A stretch of 8,538 bases of DNA from Campylobacterales bacterium (GCA_025800305.1 JAOXRY010000393.1:1-8538); one strand, 5' to 3'. Positions 1 to 5,868 are shown, counted from the stretch's first letter. Made by a program: numbers and translations. Notes: generated from the sequence alone by a model not told the origin.

Positions 1-650
1 GATTCTTCTCTACAACAGGAGATTATATAACACATATTATCCCACTTAGTAACTGGATTGGGAGAGAAGATAGTCAGTGGTTTCATGGTTGGACTGTATT
101 TTATTGGGCGTGGTGGGCTTCTTGGTCTCCTTTTGTTGGGATGTTTATAGCTAGGATCTCAAAAGGAAGAACTGTAAGAGAGTTTATAACTGCTGTTTTA
201 CTTATTCCAACACTTATCACAATTATCTGGATGACAGCTTTTGGTGGATCTGCATTAGAGCAAGCAGTTGGAGGAGTTGGTCAACTTGCTAATGGGGTCA
301 GTGATGTGTCTTTAGCAATGTTTCAAATGCTTGAAAATCTTCCTTTAACATCAATAACTTCTTCTTTAGCAATTATTTTGGTTCTTATATTTTTTGTAAC
401 ATCTTCTGATTCTGGCTCTTTAGTAATTGATAGTATTACTGCTGGTGGAAAAGTAGACGCACCGATTCCTCAAAGAGTATTTTGGGCTGTTATGGAGGGT
501 GTTATAGCAGGGGCTTTACTCTTTATCGGAGGAAAAGAAGCACTACAAGCTCTTCAAGCAGGAGCAATTACAACAGGATTACCTTTTGTTGTCGTTCTTC
601 TCTTTATGTGTATAAGTCTCTATAAAGGTCTGTTAAGTGAGAAAAAATAG
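1..650 (+). CDS. BCCT-family betaine/choline/carnitine transporter, 5'-truncated by window edge
   Basis: This is the C-terminal part of an inner-membrane transporter that takes up trimethylammonium compounds (glycine betaine, choline or carnitine) for osmoprotection. The frame is open from the first complete codon at position 3, and about 215 residues are visible. The aromatic, proline-containing stretch WTVFYWAWWASWSPFVG is the BCCT hallmark; its tryptophans build the substrate box in transmembrane helix 8. It is followed by FIARISKGRTVREF, also typical. Further on, FVTSSDSGSLVID is the conserved late-helix signature. Family members usually have about 500-650 residues, so roughly 300 are missing to the left. 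The protein ends in a short basic tail (SEKK), without the long cytoplasmic extension seen in some osmosensing BCCT proteins. The next gene pair is convergent, so it is not an operon partner. The family call is secure; the exact substrate is not. Confidence 0.93.
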   Translation, partial: FFSTTGDYITHIIPLSNWIGREDSQWFHGWTVFYWAWWASWSPFVGMFIARISKGRTVREFITAVLLIPTLITIIWMTAFGGSALEQAVGGVGQLANGVSDVSLAMFQMLENLPLTSITSSLAIILVLIFFVTSSDSGSLVIDSITAGGKVDAPIPQRVFWAVMEGVIAGALLFIGGKEALQALQAGAITTGLPFVVVLLFMCISLYKGLLSEKK

Positions 651-688
651 AGAATATTTATAGTTTTTTAGAAAGTAGTTCAATTTTT

Positions 689-958
689 TTATTCAAAAAG
701 TTCAGAGTGAGTGCCTATTCTTATTAGTTTTAGGTACTCTTCATCGGTAGTATACATAATCAATAAATCTCCACTAATGTGAAACTCTCTAAAATCTTTT
801 AATTCACCTTCTAGTTGATGGTCTTTTGTTTCTGTTGGTAGTTGCTCTTCTTTTAAAAGAGTTGAAATATAGTGTATATATTTTTCATAGAGTTTATCGG
901 TGAATTTTATTTTTTTATAGTCTTTAATAAAACTTTTTGAACGAAAGAGCTTAAGCAT
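689..958 (-). CDS. yafQ: YafQ-family mRNA interferase toxin
   Basis: This 89-residue protein is a type II toxin of the RelE/YafQ fold, expected to cleave mRNA in the ribosomal A site. The family's catalytic set is visible. H47 (in DHQLEG), H60 and D64 (EFHISGDLL) and H84 with F88 (GTHSELF) line up with H50, H63, D67, H87 and F91 of E. coli YafQ. The tryptophan that follows the Asp in E. coli is leucine here (L65), so activity could differ in strength. The basic N-terminal helix (KSFIKDYKKIK) is typical and probably contacts RNA. Its ATG overlaps the last 8 bp of the upstream antitoxin gene, so the two are translationally coupled, antitoxin first. No residue needed for catalysis is missing apart from the Trp change. 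Confidence 0.92.
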   Translation of the reverse strand: MLKLFRSKSFIKDYKKIKFTDKLYEKYIHYISTLLKEEQLPTETKDHQLEGELKDFREFHISGDLLIMYTTDEEYLKLIRIGTHSELFE

Positions 959-1211
959 TTTTTTTAGATTCCTCTAAAAACTCTTCCATTGTAGACACTT
1001 CACCATCAAGATTTTTGGTTTCTTCTATCGCTTTTCTTGTTGCATCATTTGGGATTTTAAGTTCAAACGGAATTCCATTCTCTTGTTTAATACGGTGCAT
1101 AAAAAGATTGATAGCTTGAGATGTACTAAGACCTATCTCTTTTAAAATTTTCTCAACATCATCTTTTAACTTGTTATCAATTCTAGCTCTTACTGTACCA
1201 TCTAGTGCCAT
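951..1211 (-). CDS. dinJ: RelB/DinJ-family antitoxin
   Basis: This 86-residue antitoxin is partner to the YafQ-type toxin. The N-terminus (TVRARIDNKLKDDVEKILKE) is a ribbon-helix-helix DNA-binding unit. It is followed by GLSTSQAINLFMHRI and IPFEL, the standard DinJ/RelB signature. The acidic C-terminal half (about residues 56-83) is the part expected to wrap and neutralise the toxin. It is the first gene of a two-gene minus-strand operon and overlaps yafQ by 8 bp. Upstream there is an AAGG ribosome binding site, a TTGCGC/TACAAT promoter and a perfect inverted repeat over that promoter. The antitoxin, alone or in complex with toxin, therefore probably represses its own transcription. Confidence 0.92.
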   Translation of the reverse strand: MALDGTVRARIDNKLKDDVEKILKEIGLSTSQAINLFMHRIKQENGIPFELKIPNDATRKAIEETKNLDGEVSTMEEFLEESKKNA

Positions 1212-1230
1212 TCTAAAGCCTTTTTGATTT

Positions 1231-1259
1231 ATTGTAGCACAAATATGCTACAAGCGCAA
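1231..1259 (-). promoter_or_regulatory. sigma-70-type promoter of dinJ-yafQ
   Basis: On the minus strand, TTGCGC (1259-1254) and TACAAT (1236-1231) are separated by exactly 17 bp, close to the vegetative consensus. The dinJ ATG follows about 20 bp downstream of the -10, with AAGG as a weak Shine-Dalgarno. The inverted repeat at 1232-1253 fills the spacer and runs into the -10. Confidence 0.68.
1232..1253. promoter_or_regulatory. inverted-repeat operator of the toxin-antitoxin operon
   Basis: There is a perfect 8-bp inverted repeat, TTGTAGCA, then 6 bp, then TGCTACAA. It occupies the spacer and -10 region of the dinJ promoter. Ribbon-helix-helix antitoxins of the DinJ/RelB group bind short palindromes in their own promoters, so this is the best candidate for the autorepression site. 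The role is inferred; the repeat itself is seen directly. Confidence 0.7.
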
Positions 1260-1274
1260 GAAGTAGTTTTTTTG

Positions 1275-1280
1275 TATTAT
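1275..1280 (+). promoter_or_regulatory. possible -10 element of cobJ
   Basis: TATTAT lies 7 bp before the cobJ ATG, preceded by TG directly at its 5' side. No convincing -35 is present at 16-18 bp. If used, transcription would start at or next to the ATG and give a leaderless mRNA, which fits the lack of any Shine-Dalgarno before cobJ. The evidence is weak. Confidence 0.3.
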
Positions 1281-1287
1281 TCCCCTT

Positions 1288-2070
1288 ATGAAAAAACTAT
1301 ATATTCTCTCTTCCGGTGCAGGAGGAAAAAATTATTTAACTTCTGAGGCTAAAGAAGCTTTAGACAGCTGTGATGTTATTGTTGGATTTACAAAGTATAT
1401 TGAAGATCTTGAAGGTCTATTAGACGGCAAAGAGATCTACACATCTGGAATGACAAAAGAGATCGATAGATGTAATCAAGCAATCGAATTTGCAAAGTCT
1501 GGAAAGACTACGGCTATTGTTTCCAATGGTGATGTAAATGTCTACGGAATGGCAACTTTAGTTGTTGAACTGATTGATGAGAAAGATCTTTGGGATGAAA
1601 TTGAAGTTGTCTCTATTGCTGGTGTAACAACATTTTTTGCTCTTGCTTCAAAAGTTGGTGCTCCAATTTCTGGGGACTTTGCCTCTATCTCTTTGTCTGA
1701 TAGATTAACGGATATAGATCTAATTCAAAAAAGAGTTCAAAGTGCTTTAGAGTATGATTTTGTTGTAGGGATCTATAATCCAAAATCAAAAACAAGAATC
1801 AAACCTTATGAAAACTTTCTAAGATCTTTAGAGAGTGTTGAAAACAGAGTGGCTGTTATTGGCTCTCATATTGGAAGAGAGAATGAAGAGATAACTATTA
1901 CTGACTCTAAAACTCTTATCGAAGATGGAATTGAAAACTCTAAGATCTCAATGTCTACTCTTATCTTAGTAGGGAACTCAAACACAAAAAATATTAAGAA
2001 CAGTAAAGTTCTCACACCAAGAGGGTATTTAAATAAATACGATACTACGGGAAATCTTAAAAGAGTATAG
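1288..2070 (+). CDS. cobJ: precorrin-3B / cobalt-precorrin-3 C17-methyltransferase
   Basis: This 260-residue tetrapyrrole methylase (CobJ/CbiH) of cobalamin biosynthesis transfers a methyl group from S-adenosylmethionine to C17 of the precorrin ring and drives ring contraction. Family blocks appear in order: N-terminal glycine loop (SSGAGG, residues 8-13), SGMTKEIDRCNQAI (53-66), SAM-site SNGDVNVYGMA (79-89), GAPISGDFASISLSDRLT (124-141), YNPKSKTR (163-170) and LTPRGY (242-247). The length is normal. The glycine loop is looser than the usual GxGPG, with Ser for the first Gly and Ala for Pro. The ATG at 1288 is the first start after an in-frame stop and puts the family N-terminus (MKKLYIL) in place. 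No ribosome binding site precedes it. A kinase gene follows directly and may overlap its 3' end. No other cobalamin gene is in view, so aerobic (CobJ) versus anaerobic (CbiH) use cannot be decided. Confidence 0.93.
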   Translation: MKKLYILSSGAGGKNYLTSEAKEALDSCDVIVGFTKYIEDLEGLLDGKEIYTSGMTKEIDRCNQAIEFAKSGKTTAIVSNGDVNVYGMATLVVELIDEKDLWDEIEVVSIAGVTTFFALASKVGAPISGDFASISLSDRLTDIDLIQKRVQSALEYDFVVGIYNPKSKTRIKPYENFLRSLESVENRVAVIGSHIGRENEEITITDSKTLIEDGIENSKISMSTLILVGNSNTKNIKNSKVLTPRGYLNKYDTTGNLKRV

Positions 2071-2095
2071 AGGAATTGAGCCTATTTCAAAAGGC

Positions 2096-2854
2096 TTGAC
2101 AAACTTTAACTACAAGCTTCATGGAGATCCAGACAGGTTTTTAAAGATCTATAGATACCCAGATAGAGAAAAAGTTGAGGTTGAGATAGATCTTTTAAAA
2201 CAGCTTGGAATGAAAGCTTCTTTGTTTTCTCATAAAGAGAAACTGGGAATTATCACAGAATTTATAGATGGTGATGAACCAGAGCAAAATGAGAAGAATA
2301 TTTATAAAATTGGAAAAACTTTGGGGAATTTTCATAAAGTTAAAAATCCCAATTTAATTGTTAAAAATCCAAAAGAAGATTTTGAAAAATTACAAGAGGA
2401 GATCTTCTCTTTAGATCTAAAAGAGTTCCAAGACCTAATTAAACTGTGTCAACAAATCCCTTTTAATGACCTGCCAAAATCAACAATTCACGGTGATGTT
2501 TTCTTAGATAACCTCCTTGCCAAAGAAGGTGAGATCTATTTAATTGATTATGAAGAGGTGTGTGTGAATAACTCTTTATATGACATAGGTCGTGGTGTTA
2601 TAGGATGCTGTATTAAATCCAAAGAGATAAACCGAGATCTTGTAAAGAGTTTAATTAAAGGCTATGAAGAGATAAGAGAGATTGAAGAGGTAGAAAAAGA
2701 GTTTCTAGATCTGTATATAGTTTATTTAGGAATATATTCTGCTTTTTGGAGATACAAAGAGTTTAATATCACCAGAAAAGATCCTGATCAAAAGGAACTT
2801 TATCTAGATATTCTAAATCCAGTTTTACAATTTTCAAATAACCTCCCAACATAA
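2096..2854 (+). CDS. APH/homoserine-kinase-II-like phosphotransferase (start uncertain)
   Basis: This is a kinase of the aminoglycoside phosphotransferase/choline kinase fold. The core is clear: Brenner motif IHGDVFLDN (residues 131-139; catalytic D134, metal-binding N139), then LIDYEEV with D151, then YDIGRGVIG. The C-terminal pattern GYEEIREI...WRYKEF recalls type II homoserine kinases and related small-molecule kinases, so the substrate may be homoserine, choline or another alcohol. The listed start is a TTG at 2096, the only standard start near the N-terminus, but it falls inside the conserved GLTNFNY nucleotide-loop motif. The same frame continues upstream without a stop to 2033 and reads like genuine family sequence (EYRGIEPISKGL). 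The real protein therefore probably begins earlier, overlapping the end of cobJ. A Shine-Dalgarno-like AGAGGA at 2069-2074 straddles the cobJ stop. It sits directly downstream of cobJ and is probably cotranscribed. Confidence 0.8.
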   Translation: MTNFNYKLHGDPDRFLKIYRYPDREKVEVEIDLLKQLGMKASLFSHKEKLGIITEFIDGDEPEQNEKNIYKIGKTLGNFHKVKNPNLIVKNPKEDFEKLQEEIFSLDLKEFQDLIKLCQQIPFNDLPKSTIHGDVFLDNLLAKEGEIYLIDYEEVCVNNSLYDIGRGVIGCCIKSKEINRDLVKSLIKGYEEIREIEEVEKEFLDLYIVYLGIYSAFWRYKEFNITRKDPDQKELYLDILNPVLQFSNNLPT

Positions 2855-2866
2855 AACTTTAAAAAA

Positions 2867-2882
2867 TGGAATGAATTTGGCT
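2867..2882 (+). promoter_or_regulatory. sigma-54 (RpoN) -24/-12 promoter of flgF-flgG
   Basis: TGGAATGA followed by TTGGCT places GG at 2868-2869 and GC at 2880-2881 with exactly 10 bp between them, the required sigma-54 geometry. Nine of the informative positions of TGGCACGNNNNTTGCW match; one T of the TTGC half is G. The expected start point is near 2893, giving a leader of about 24 nt before flgF. Rod and hook genes of Campylobacter and Helicobacter are commonly RpoN-dependent with FlgR. Confidence 0.65.
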
Positions 2883-2916
2883 TGTTAAATACCAATTAAT
2901 TAAGTATTGGAATTTT

Positions 2917-3723
2917 ATGCAAACAGGTTTTTATCAAAATACAGGTGGAATGGTAACCCAGTTTAACAGACTGGATATGGTTTCAAACAACCTTGCAAAC
3001 CTTAATACAAATGGCTTCAAAAGAGATGATTTGATCATTGGTGATTTTATGCGTCTTTACAAAGAAGAACGAGATATTCTCCCAATTGAAAACAACACAA
3101 AAGATGGAAGTAAGTTTCTTAACCGTTCAATGGTGAGAGTTCCTATTGTTGTGGAAGAGTTTACAGATCAAAGTGGAGGAGCAATTCTTAGTACAAACAA
3201 TCCTCTTGATGTTGCTTTTCAACAAAAGAATATGTTTTTTGCAATAGAGACTCCTGCTGGAAAAAGATATACAAGAGATGGCTCTTTTTCTCTAAATCAA
3301 ATAGGAGAGGTTGTAAACAAAGAAGGACACAAGCTTCTTTCAATAACAGACCAGCCAATTAGACTAAACCCAAGTCAAAGTGTAACAATCTCAACAGATG
3401 GAAGAATCTATACAAAGAATGAGGGAACTCTTAATGAGCCAGGGCTTGTAGGGCAGATAAAAATAGTCACTTTCGAAAATCCAAAATATCTTCAAAAAAT
3501 GGGAAATAATCTCTTTGTAACAGACAAAGAAGAAGTTGCTATGACTGGAGATAATCTTGTTAAGCAAGGTTTTATAGAAAAAAGCAACGTAAATGCAGTT
3601 AGTGAAATGACATCACTAATTGAAGTGAATAGACTGGTCGGAATGTATCAAAAAGTTATGGATACACAGATGAATGAGCTTAATCAAGATGCGATTAATA
3701 AGCTTGGAATAGTAAAGGTTTAG
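2917..3723 (+). CDS. flgF: flagellar basal-body rod protein FlgF (FlgG2-like)
   Basis: This 268-residue proximal rod protein of the flagellar basal body matches what Campylobacter annotation calls flgG2. The N-terminal rod motif LDMVSNNLANLNTNGFKRD (residues 19-37) is complete. The central part carries NPLDVAFQQKNMFFAIETP and YTRDGSFSLNQIGEVV, the conserved rod/hook core. The C-terminal helix (VSEMTSLIEVNRLVGMYQKVMDTQMNE) ends in INKLGIVKV. Such proteins lack a cleavable signal and are exported by the flagellar type III apparatus. The gene lies under a sigma-54-type promoter and precedes flgG. Its last 59 bp reappear 162 bp downstream, so the present TAG stop is probably secondary and the ancestral TAA lies at 3883-3885. 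The protein itself appears full length. Confidence 0.92.
   Translation: MQTGFYQNTGGMVTQFNRLDMVSNNLANLNTNGFKRDDLIIGDFMRLYKEERDILPIENNTKDGSKFLNRSMVRVPIVVEEFTDQSGGAILSTNNPLDVAFQQKNMFFAIETPAGKRYTRDGSFSLNQIGEVVNKEGHKLLSITDQPIRLNPSQSVTISTDGRIYTKNEGTLNEPGLVGQIKIVTFENPKYLQKMGNNLFVTDKEEVAMTGDNLVKQGFIEKSNVNAVSEMTSLIEVNRLVGMYQKVMDTQMNELNQDAINKLGIVKV
3664..3722 (+). repeat. 59-bp direct repeat, copy 1 (end of flgF)
   Basis: This segment encodes the last 19 residues of FlgF plus the first two bases of its stop codon. It matches 3826-3884 at 58 of 59 positions; the single difference is G at 3717 against A at 3879. The two copies are offset by 162 bp, a multiple of three. Confidence 0.95.
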
Positions 3724-3825
3724 TGAATGAATACAAAAGTCTATCCATGTAAGCAACAAAGTTGCGAGGGCACTCTGCCGAAGAGTTCTTTCTTGGACTT
3801 GTTCAAGGAAGAAGTAAATAGTAGA
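3723..3825 (+). repeat. hairpin-rich inserted segment, possible palindromic repeat element
   Basis: These 103 bp separate the two copies of the flgF 3' end and are rich in inverted repeats. GCAAC-AAA-GTTGC lies at 3753-3765. ACTCT-GCCGA-AGAGT lies at 3772-3786. A near-perfect 13-bp stem lies at 3786-3813 (TTCTTTCTTGGAC against GTTCAAGGAAGAA; its two imperfect pairs would be G-U in RNA). No transposase-like sequence is present, so it would be a non-autonomous or structured element. Both its composition and its position inside a duplicated gene end point to insertion. The palindromes are seen directly; the mobile nature is inferred. Confidence 0.5.
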
Positions 3826-3885
3826 ACACAGATGAATGAGCTTAATCAAGATGCGATTAATAAGCTTGGAATAGTAAAAGTTTAA
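3727..3885 (+). CDS. 52-residue ORF made of the inserted element plus duplicated FlgF C-terminus
   Basis: This is an open frame from ATG 3727 to TAA 3885, in the same phase as flgF. About 33 residues come from the inserted segment (containing PCKQQSCEGTLPKSSFLDLF). They are followed by TQMNELNQDAINKLGIVKV, identical to the FlgF C-terminus. AAAGG at 3714-3718, created by the one base that differs between the repeats, lies 8 nt before the ATG and could act as ribosome binding site. The stop runs straight into the AAAGGAG site of flgG, so translation of this ORF would couple flgF to flgG. I do not recognise the element-derived peptide. It may be a passive by-product of a frame-compatible insertion and not a functional protein. 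Confidence 0.4.
   Translation: MNTKVYPCKQQSCEGTLPKSSFLDLFKEEVNSRTQMNELNQDAINKLGIVKV
3826..3884 (+). repeat. 59-bp direct repeat, copy 2 (displaced original flgF end)
   Basis: This second copy of the flgF 3' end has one mismatch to copy 1 and reads on into TAA and then AAAGGAG, the flgG ribosome binding site. That junction is what an undisturbed flgF-flgG boundary would look like, so this copy is probably the original end and copy 1 the product of the duplication. Confidence 0.93.
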
Positions 3886-3896
3886 AGGAGTAAGTG

Positions 3897-4685
3897 GTGG
3901 TCAGAAGTTTATATACAGCAGCAACAGGAATGAAAGCACAACAGCTTTCAATTGACACAATTTCAAATAATATTTCCAATGTAAATACAGGTGGATATAA
4001 AAAACAAAGAGCAGAGTTTGCAGATCTTTTCTATCAAACTATGGAATATGCAGGAACAAGTACATCAGCAACGACGATTTCTCCAACTGGTATTGAGGTT
4101 GGTCTTGGTGTGAGGCCTACATCGATTCAAAAGATCTTTACAGAAGGTACTTTAAAAGAGACAGGAAACTCTCTTGATATCGCTATTACTGGAGAAGGTT
4201 TTTTCCAAGTTTTACTTCCTGACGGAAATACTGGATACACAAGAAACGGTAGTTTTAAAATGGATGCAAATGGAACTGTCACAACTTCTGATGGTTATCC
4301 ACTTCAGCCACAACTTACTATTCCTGCTGATACAACACAGATTACAATTGGTGCAGATGGTACTGTTTCAATTATGCAAGCAGGACAGACGGCAGCAACT
4401 CAGCTTGGAAACATTGAATTAGCAGATTTTATCAACCCTGCTGGTCTTCATGCTCTTGGTGATAATAATTACATTAATACAGCAGCTTCAGGTGCCCCTA
4501 TTGTTGGAACTCCAGGTCTTAATGGTCTTGGTCAAACAAGACAGAGATTTTTAGAACTTTCAAATGTTCAGCTTGTTGAGGAGATGACAGATCTAATCAC
4601 CGGGCAAAGAGCTTATGAAGCAAGTTCTAAAGCAATTACAACTTCTGATGAGATGCTATCAACTGTTAATGGTCTTAAAAGGTAA
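3897..4685 (+). CDS. flgG: flagellar distal rod protein FlgG
   Basis: This 262-residue protein forms the distal rod of the flagellar basal body and is exported by the flagellar type III system. It reads very like Helicobacter FlgG: SLYTAATGM at the start, SNNISNVNTGGYKK as the rod motif, then DLFYQTMEYAGT and GVRPTSIQKIF. The core LDIAITGEGFFQVLLPDG, VEEMTDLITGQRAYEA and the closing VNGLKR follow. Two GTG codons are possible, 3894 and 3897. I chose 3897 because it leaves 6 nt after the strong AAAGGAG site (3884-3890) and gives M-x-x-S-L, as in other FlgG proteins. The codon before 3894 is a stop. It is expected to be cotranscribed with flgF from the sigma-54 promoter, and a terminator closes the unit 26 bp after the stop. 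Confidence 0.96.
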   Translation: MVRSLYTAATGMKAQQLSIDTISNNISNVNTGGYKKQRAEFADLFYQTMEYAGTSTSATTISPTGIEVGLGVRPTSIQKIFTEGTLKETGNSLDIAITGEGFFQVLLPDGNTGYTRNGSFKMDANGTVTTSDGYPLQPQLTIPADTTQITIGADGTVSIMQAGQTAATQLGNIELADFINPAGLHALGDNNYINTAASGAPIVGTPGLNGLGQTRQRFLELSNVQLVEEMTDLITGQRAYEASSKAITTSDEMLSTVNGLKR

Positions 4686-4711
4686 TAACTAACTACTAGA
4701 CTGATTTTAAG

Positions 4712-4740
4712 AAAGCCCTGTAGTTAAGGGCTTTTCTTTC
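4712..4740 (+). terminator. intrinsic terminator of the flgF-flgG unit
   Basis: An 8-bp perfect stem, AAAGCCCT / AGGGCTTT, with a 7-nt loop is followed by TCTTTC, giving a T-rich tail that starts within the stem. It sits shortly after the flgG stop. Confidence 0.85.
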
Positions 4741-4752
4741 TAATTAAACTTC

Positions 4753-4792
4753 TTCTAAAAGTCACTAATAAGTAATAAAAAATTGTTATAAT
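4753..4792 (+). promoter_or_regulatory. promoter of the delta-60 gene with conserved upstream block
   Basis: There is an extended -10, TGTTATAAT (TATAAT at 4787-4792), with no good -35 hexamer. At -46 to -34 it carries TTCTAAAAGTCAC, which recurs at the same distance before the next gene (5867-5879). The predicted transcript starts near 4799, about 36 nt before the ATG at 4835. The shared block suggests an activator site in place of a -35. Confidence 0.65.
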
Positions 4793-4834
4793 AGATCTTT
4801 AAGAGGCAATACTATAGACATTTTGGAGACTTTT

Positions 4835-5359
4835 ATGGGGAAAGTGATTTTTGCCTTTTTATTTTTAGTACTTGGTCTGTATTCGGCACCAGGTGACATT
4901 GATATTTCTTTTGGTACTTCAGGGTTTTCTGATAACTTTCAAGATCCTAATTATCAGTATACGACCTACAAAGATTTTGCTGTTCAAAGTGATGGGAAAA
5001 TTGTAGCAGTTGGAAAAACTTATTACACCACCCAGAGTAACTGGAATCTTTTAGTAAGCCGTTTTAATCCAAATGGTTCTGTTGATACTACATTTGGTAC
5101 AAATGGTCATATTGTTGATGATTTTGGTTCTAGTAAGGTACAAGAGTTCTTTTCATTGCAGATTGATCCTATGGGAAATATTTATGCTTTTGGAAATACT
5201 AATTTAGACACTACTCAAGATATTTTACTTGCAAAGTATGATTCTTCTGGTACACCTGTGAAAGCTTTTAATGGAAGTGGTTATAGTACGGTTACTGTAG
5301 GTGTTCAAACACATAATGCACCTTCTGTGTCATGCGATAAGTTAAAATGTGCAAAGTAA
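4835..5359 (+). pseudogene. delta-60-repeat secreted protein, N-terminal remnant
   Basis: This 174-residue product starts with a signal peptide (MGKVIFAFLFLVLGLYSA, cleavage expected near residue 18). Delta-60 repeats follow: GDIDISFGTSG (20-30), DFAVQSDGKIVAVG through NGSVDTTFGTNG (48-91), and FSLQIDPMGNIYAFG through AKYDSSGTPVKAF (106-145). Such repeats are found in exported, probably beta-propeller-like proteins that are normally several hundred residues long. Here the frame ends after a non-repeat tail with two cysteines (SCDKLKCAK). The ATG at 4835 is preferred because GGAG (4825-4828) lies 6 nt upstream and the signal peptide begins there. After the stop the same frame resumes and encodes a C-terminal tail typical of this protein class, so I read it as a gene that has lost its middle. 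A short functional protein cannot be excluded. Confidence 0.7.
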
Positions 5360-5398
5360 ATTAGGGAAAAAAGAGCTACATAAAAACCTAAACCTTAA

Positions 5399-5839
5399 AA
5401 GAATAAATTAATTAGTGAAAGTGATTATCTTACTACATATGAACCTAATATTAGTTGGGTTTATTTTAGTAAAAATAAAACTAAAAAAGGTTCTTATCTT
5501 CAAGAGGTAGATTCAAAACAGGGTTTTTGGTTTCACTCATCAGAAGAGGTAGTATTAAAACTTCCTGATTCTAAAGATAGAACAGATGATAAGATCTTAC
5601 TAGATGATGGTTGGACACTTATTGGAATAAATTCTGAAAAAACACCAAAATCACTTGTAGAAAATCTTTATAAAGATAACCCAACAAAAATTATTGATGC
5701 TTTATGGACCTACGAAGAACAAAAGTGGAAAGTCTATTTCCCAAACTCTCAAGTCGATTCAACCACATCAACTTCAACACCAAGAATTACTACAGTCAAA
5801 TCTACAGAGGGAATCTGGGTGAGAGCTAGAAATAAATAA
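5399..5839 (+). pseudogene. C-terminal remnant of the secreted protein, no start codon
   Basis: There is an open frame of 146 codons with no ATG, GTG or TTG near its 5' end. It is in the same phase as the delta-60 frame and separated from it by three in-frame stops (5357, 5381, 5396). It contains two copies of a loose pattern, an aromatic W-x-Y strand followed by a GFW turn. Copy one is SWVYF...SKQGFWFHS; copy two is LWTYEEQKWKVYFPN...STEGIWVRARNK, with DDGWTLIGIN between them. This resembles the C-terminal cap that closes many exported proteins in Sulfurimonas and Sulfurovum. Most likely it is the original end of the delta-60 protein, now untranslated. The alternative is the end of an unrelated gene joined by deletion. 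A terminator follows immediately. Confidence 0.7.
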
Positions 5840-5868
5840 GAGCCTACATTGATAGGCTTTCTTTTTTT
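5840..5868 (+). terminator. intrinsic terminator after the delta-60 locus
   Basis: A 6-bp stem, AGCCTA / TAGGCT, with a 6-nt loop is followed by TTCTTTTTTT. It starts directly after the TAA at 5837-5839. Confidence 0.82.

Noticed and set aside
651..688. Bidirectional terminator between the BCCT gene and yafQ
   Set aside because: The gap is AT-rich with T runs, but I found no convincing GC-containing stem.
3723..3825. CRISPR array or tRNA gene in the inserted segment
   Set aside because: There is no regular repeat-spacer pattern and no cloverleaf with T-loop or anticodon arm; the stems are simple hairpins.
3616..3849. Minus-strand open frame across the flgF end, the inserted segment and the second repeat
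   Set aside because: It lies antisense to a confident flagellar gene, has an unlikely composition with the repeat translated twice (KLIHLC), and lacks a promoter or ribosome binding site.
4174..4422. Plus-strand frame inside flgG
   Set aside because: It is out of phase with a strongly conserved FlgG sequence and has no homology or ribosome binding site.
4823..4834. TTG at 4823 as start of the delta-60 protein
   Set aside because: It overlaps the GGAG ribosome binding site that serves ATG 4835, and the signal peptide begins at the ATG.
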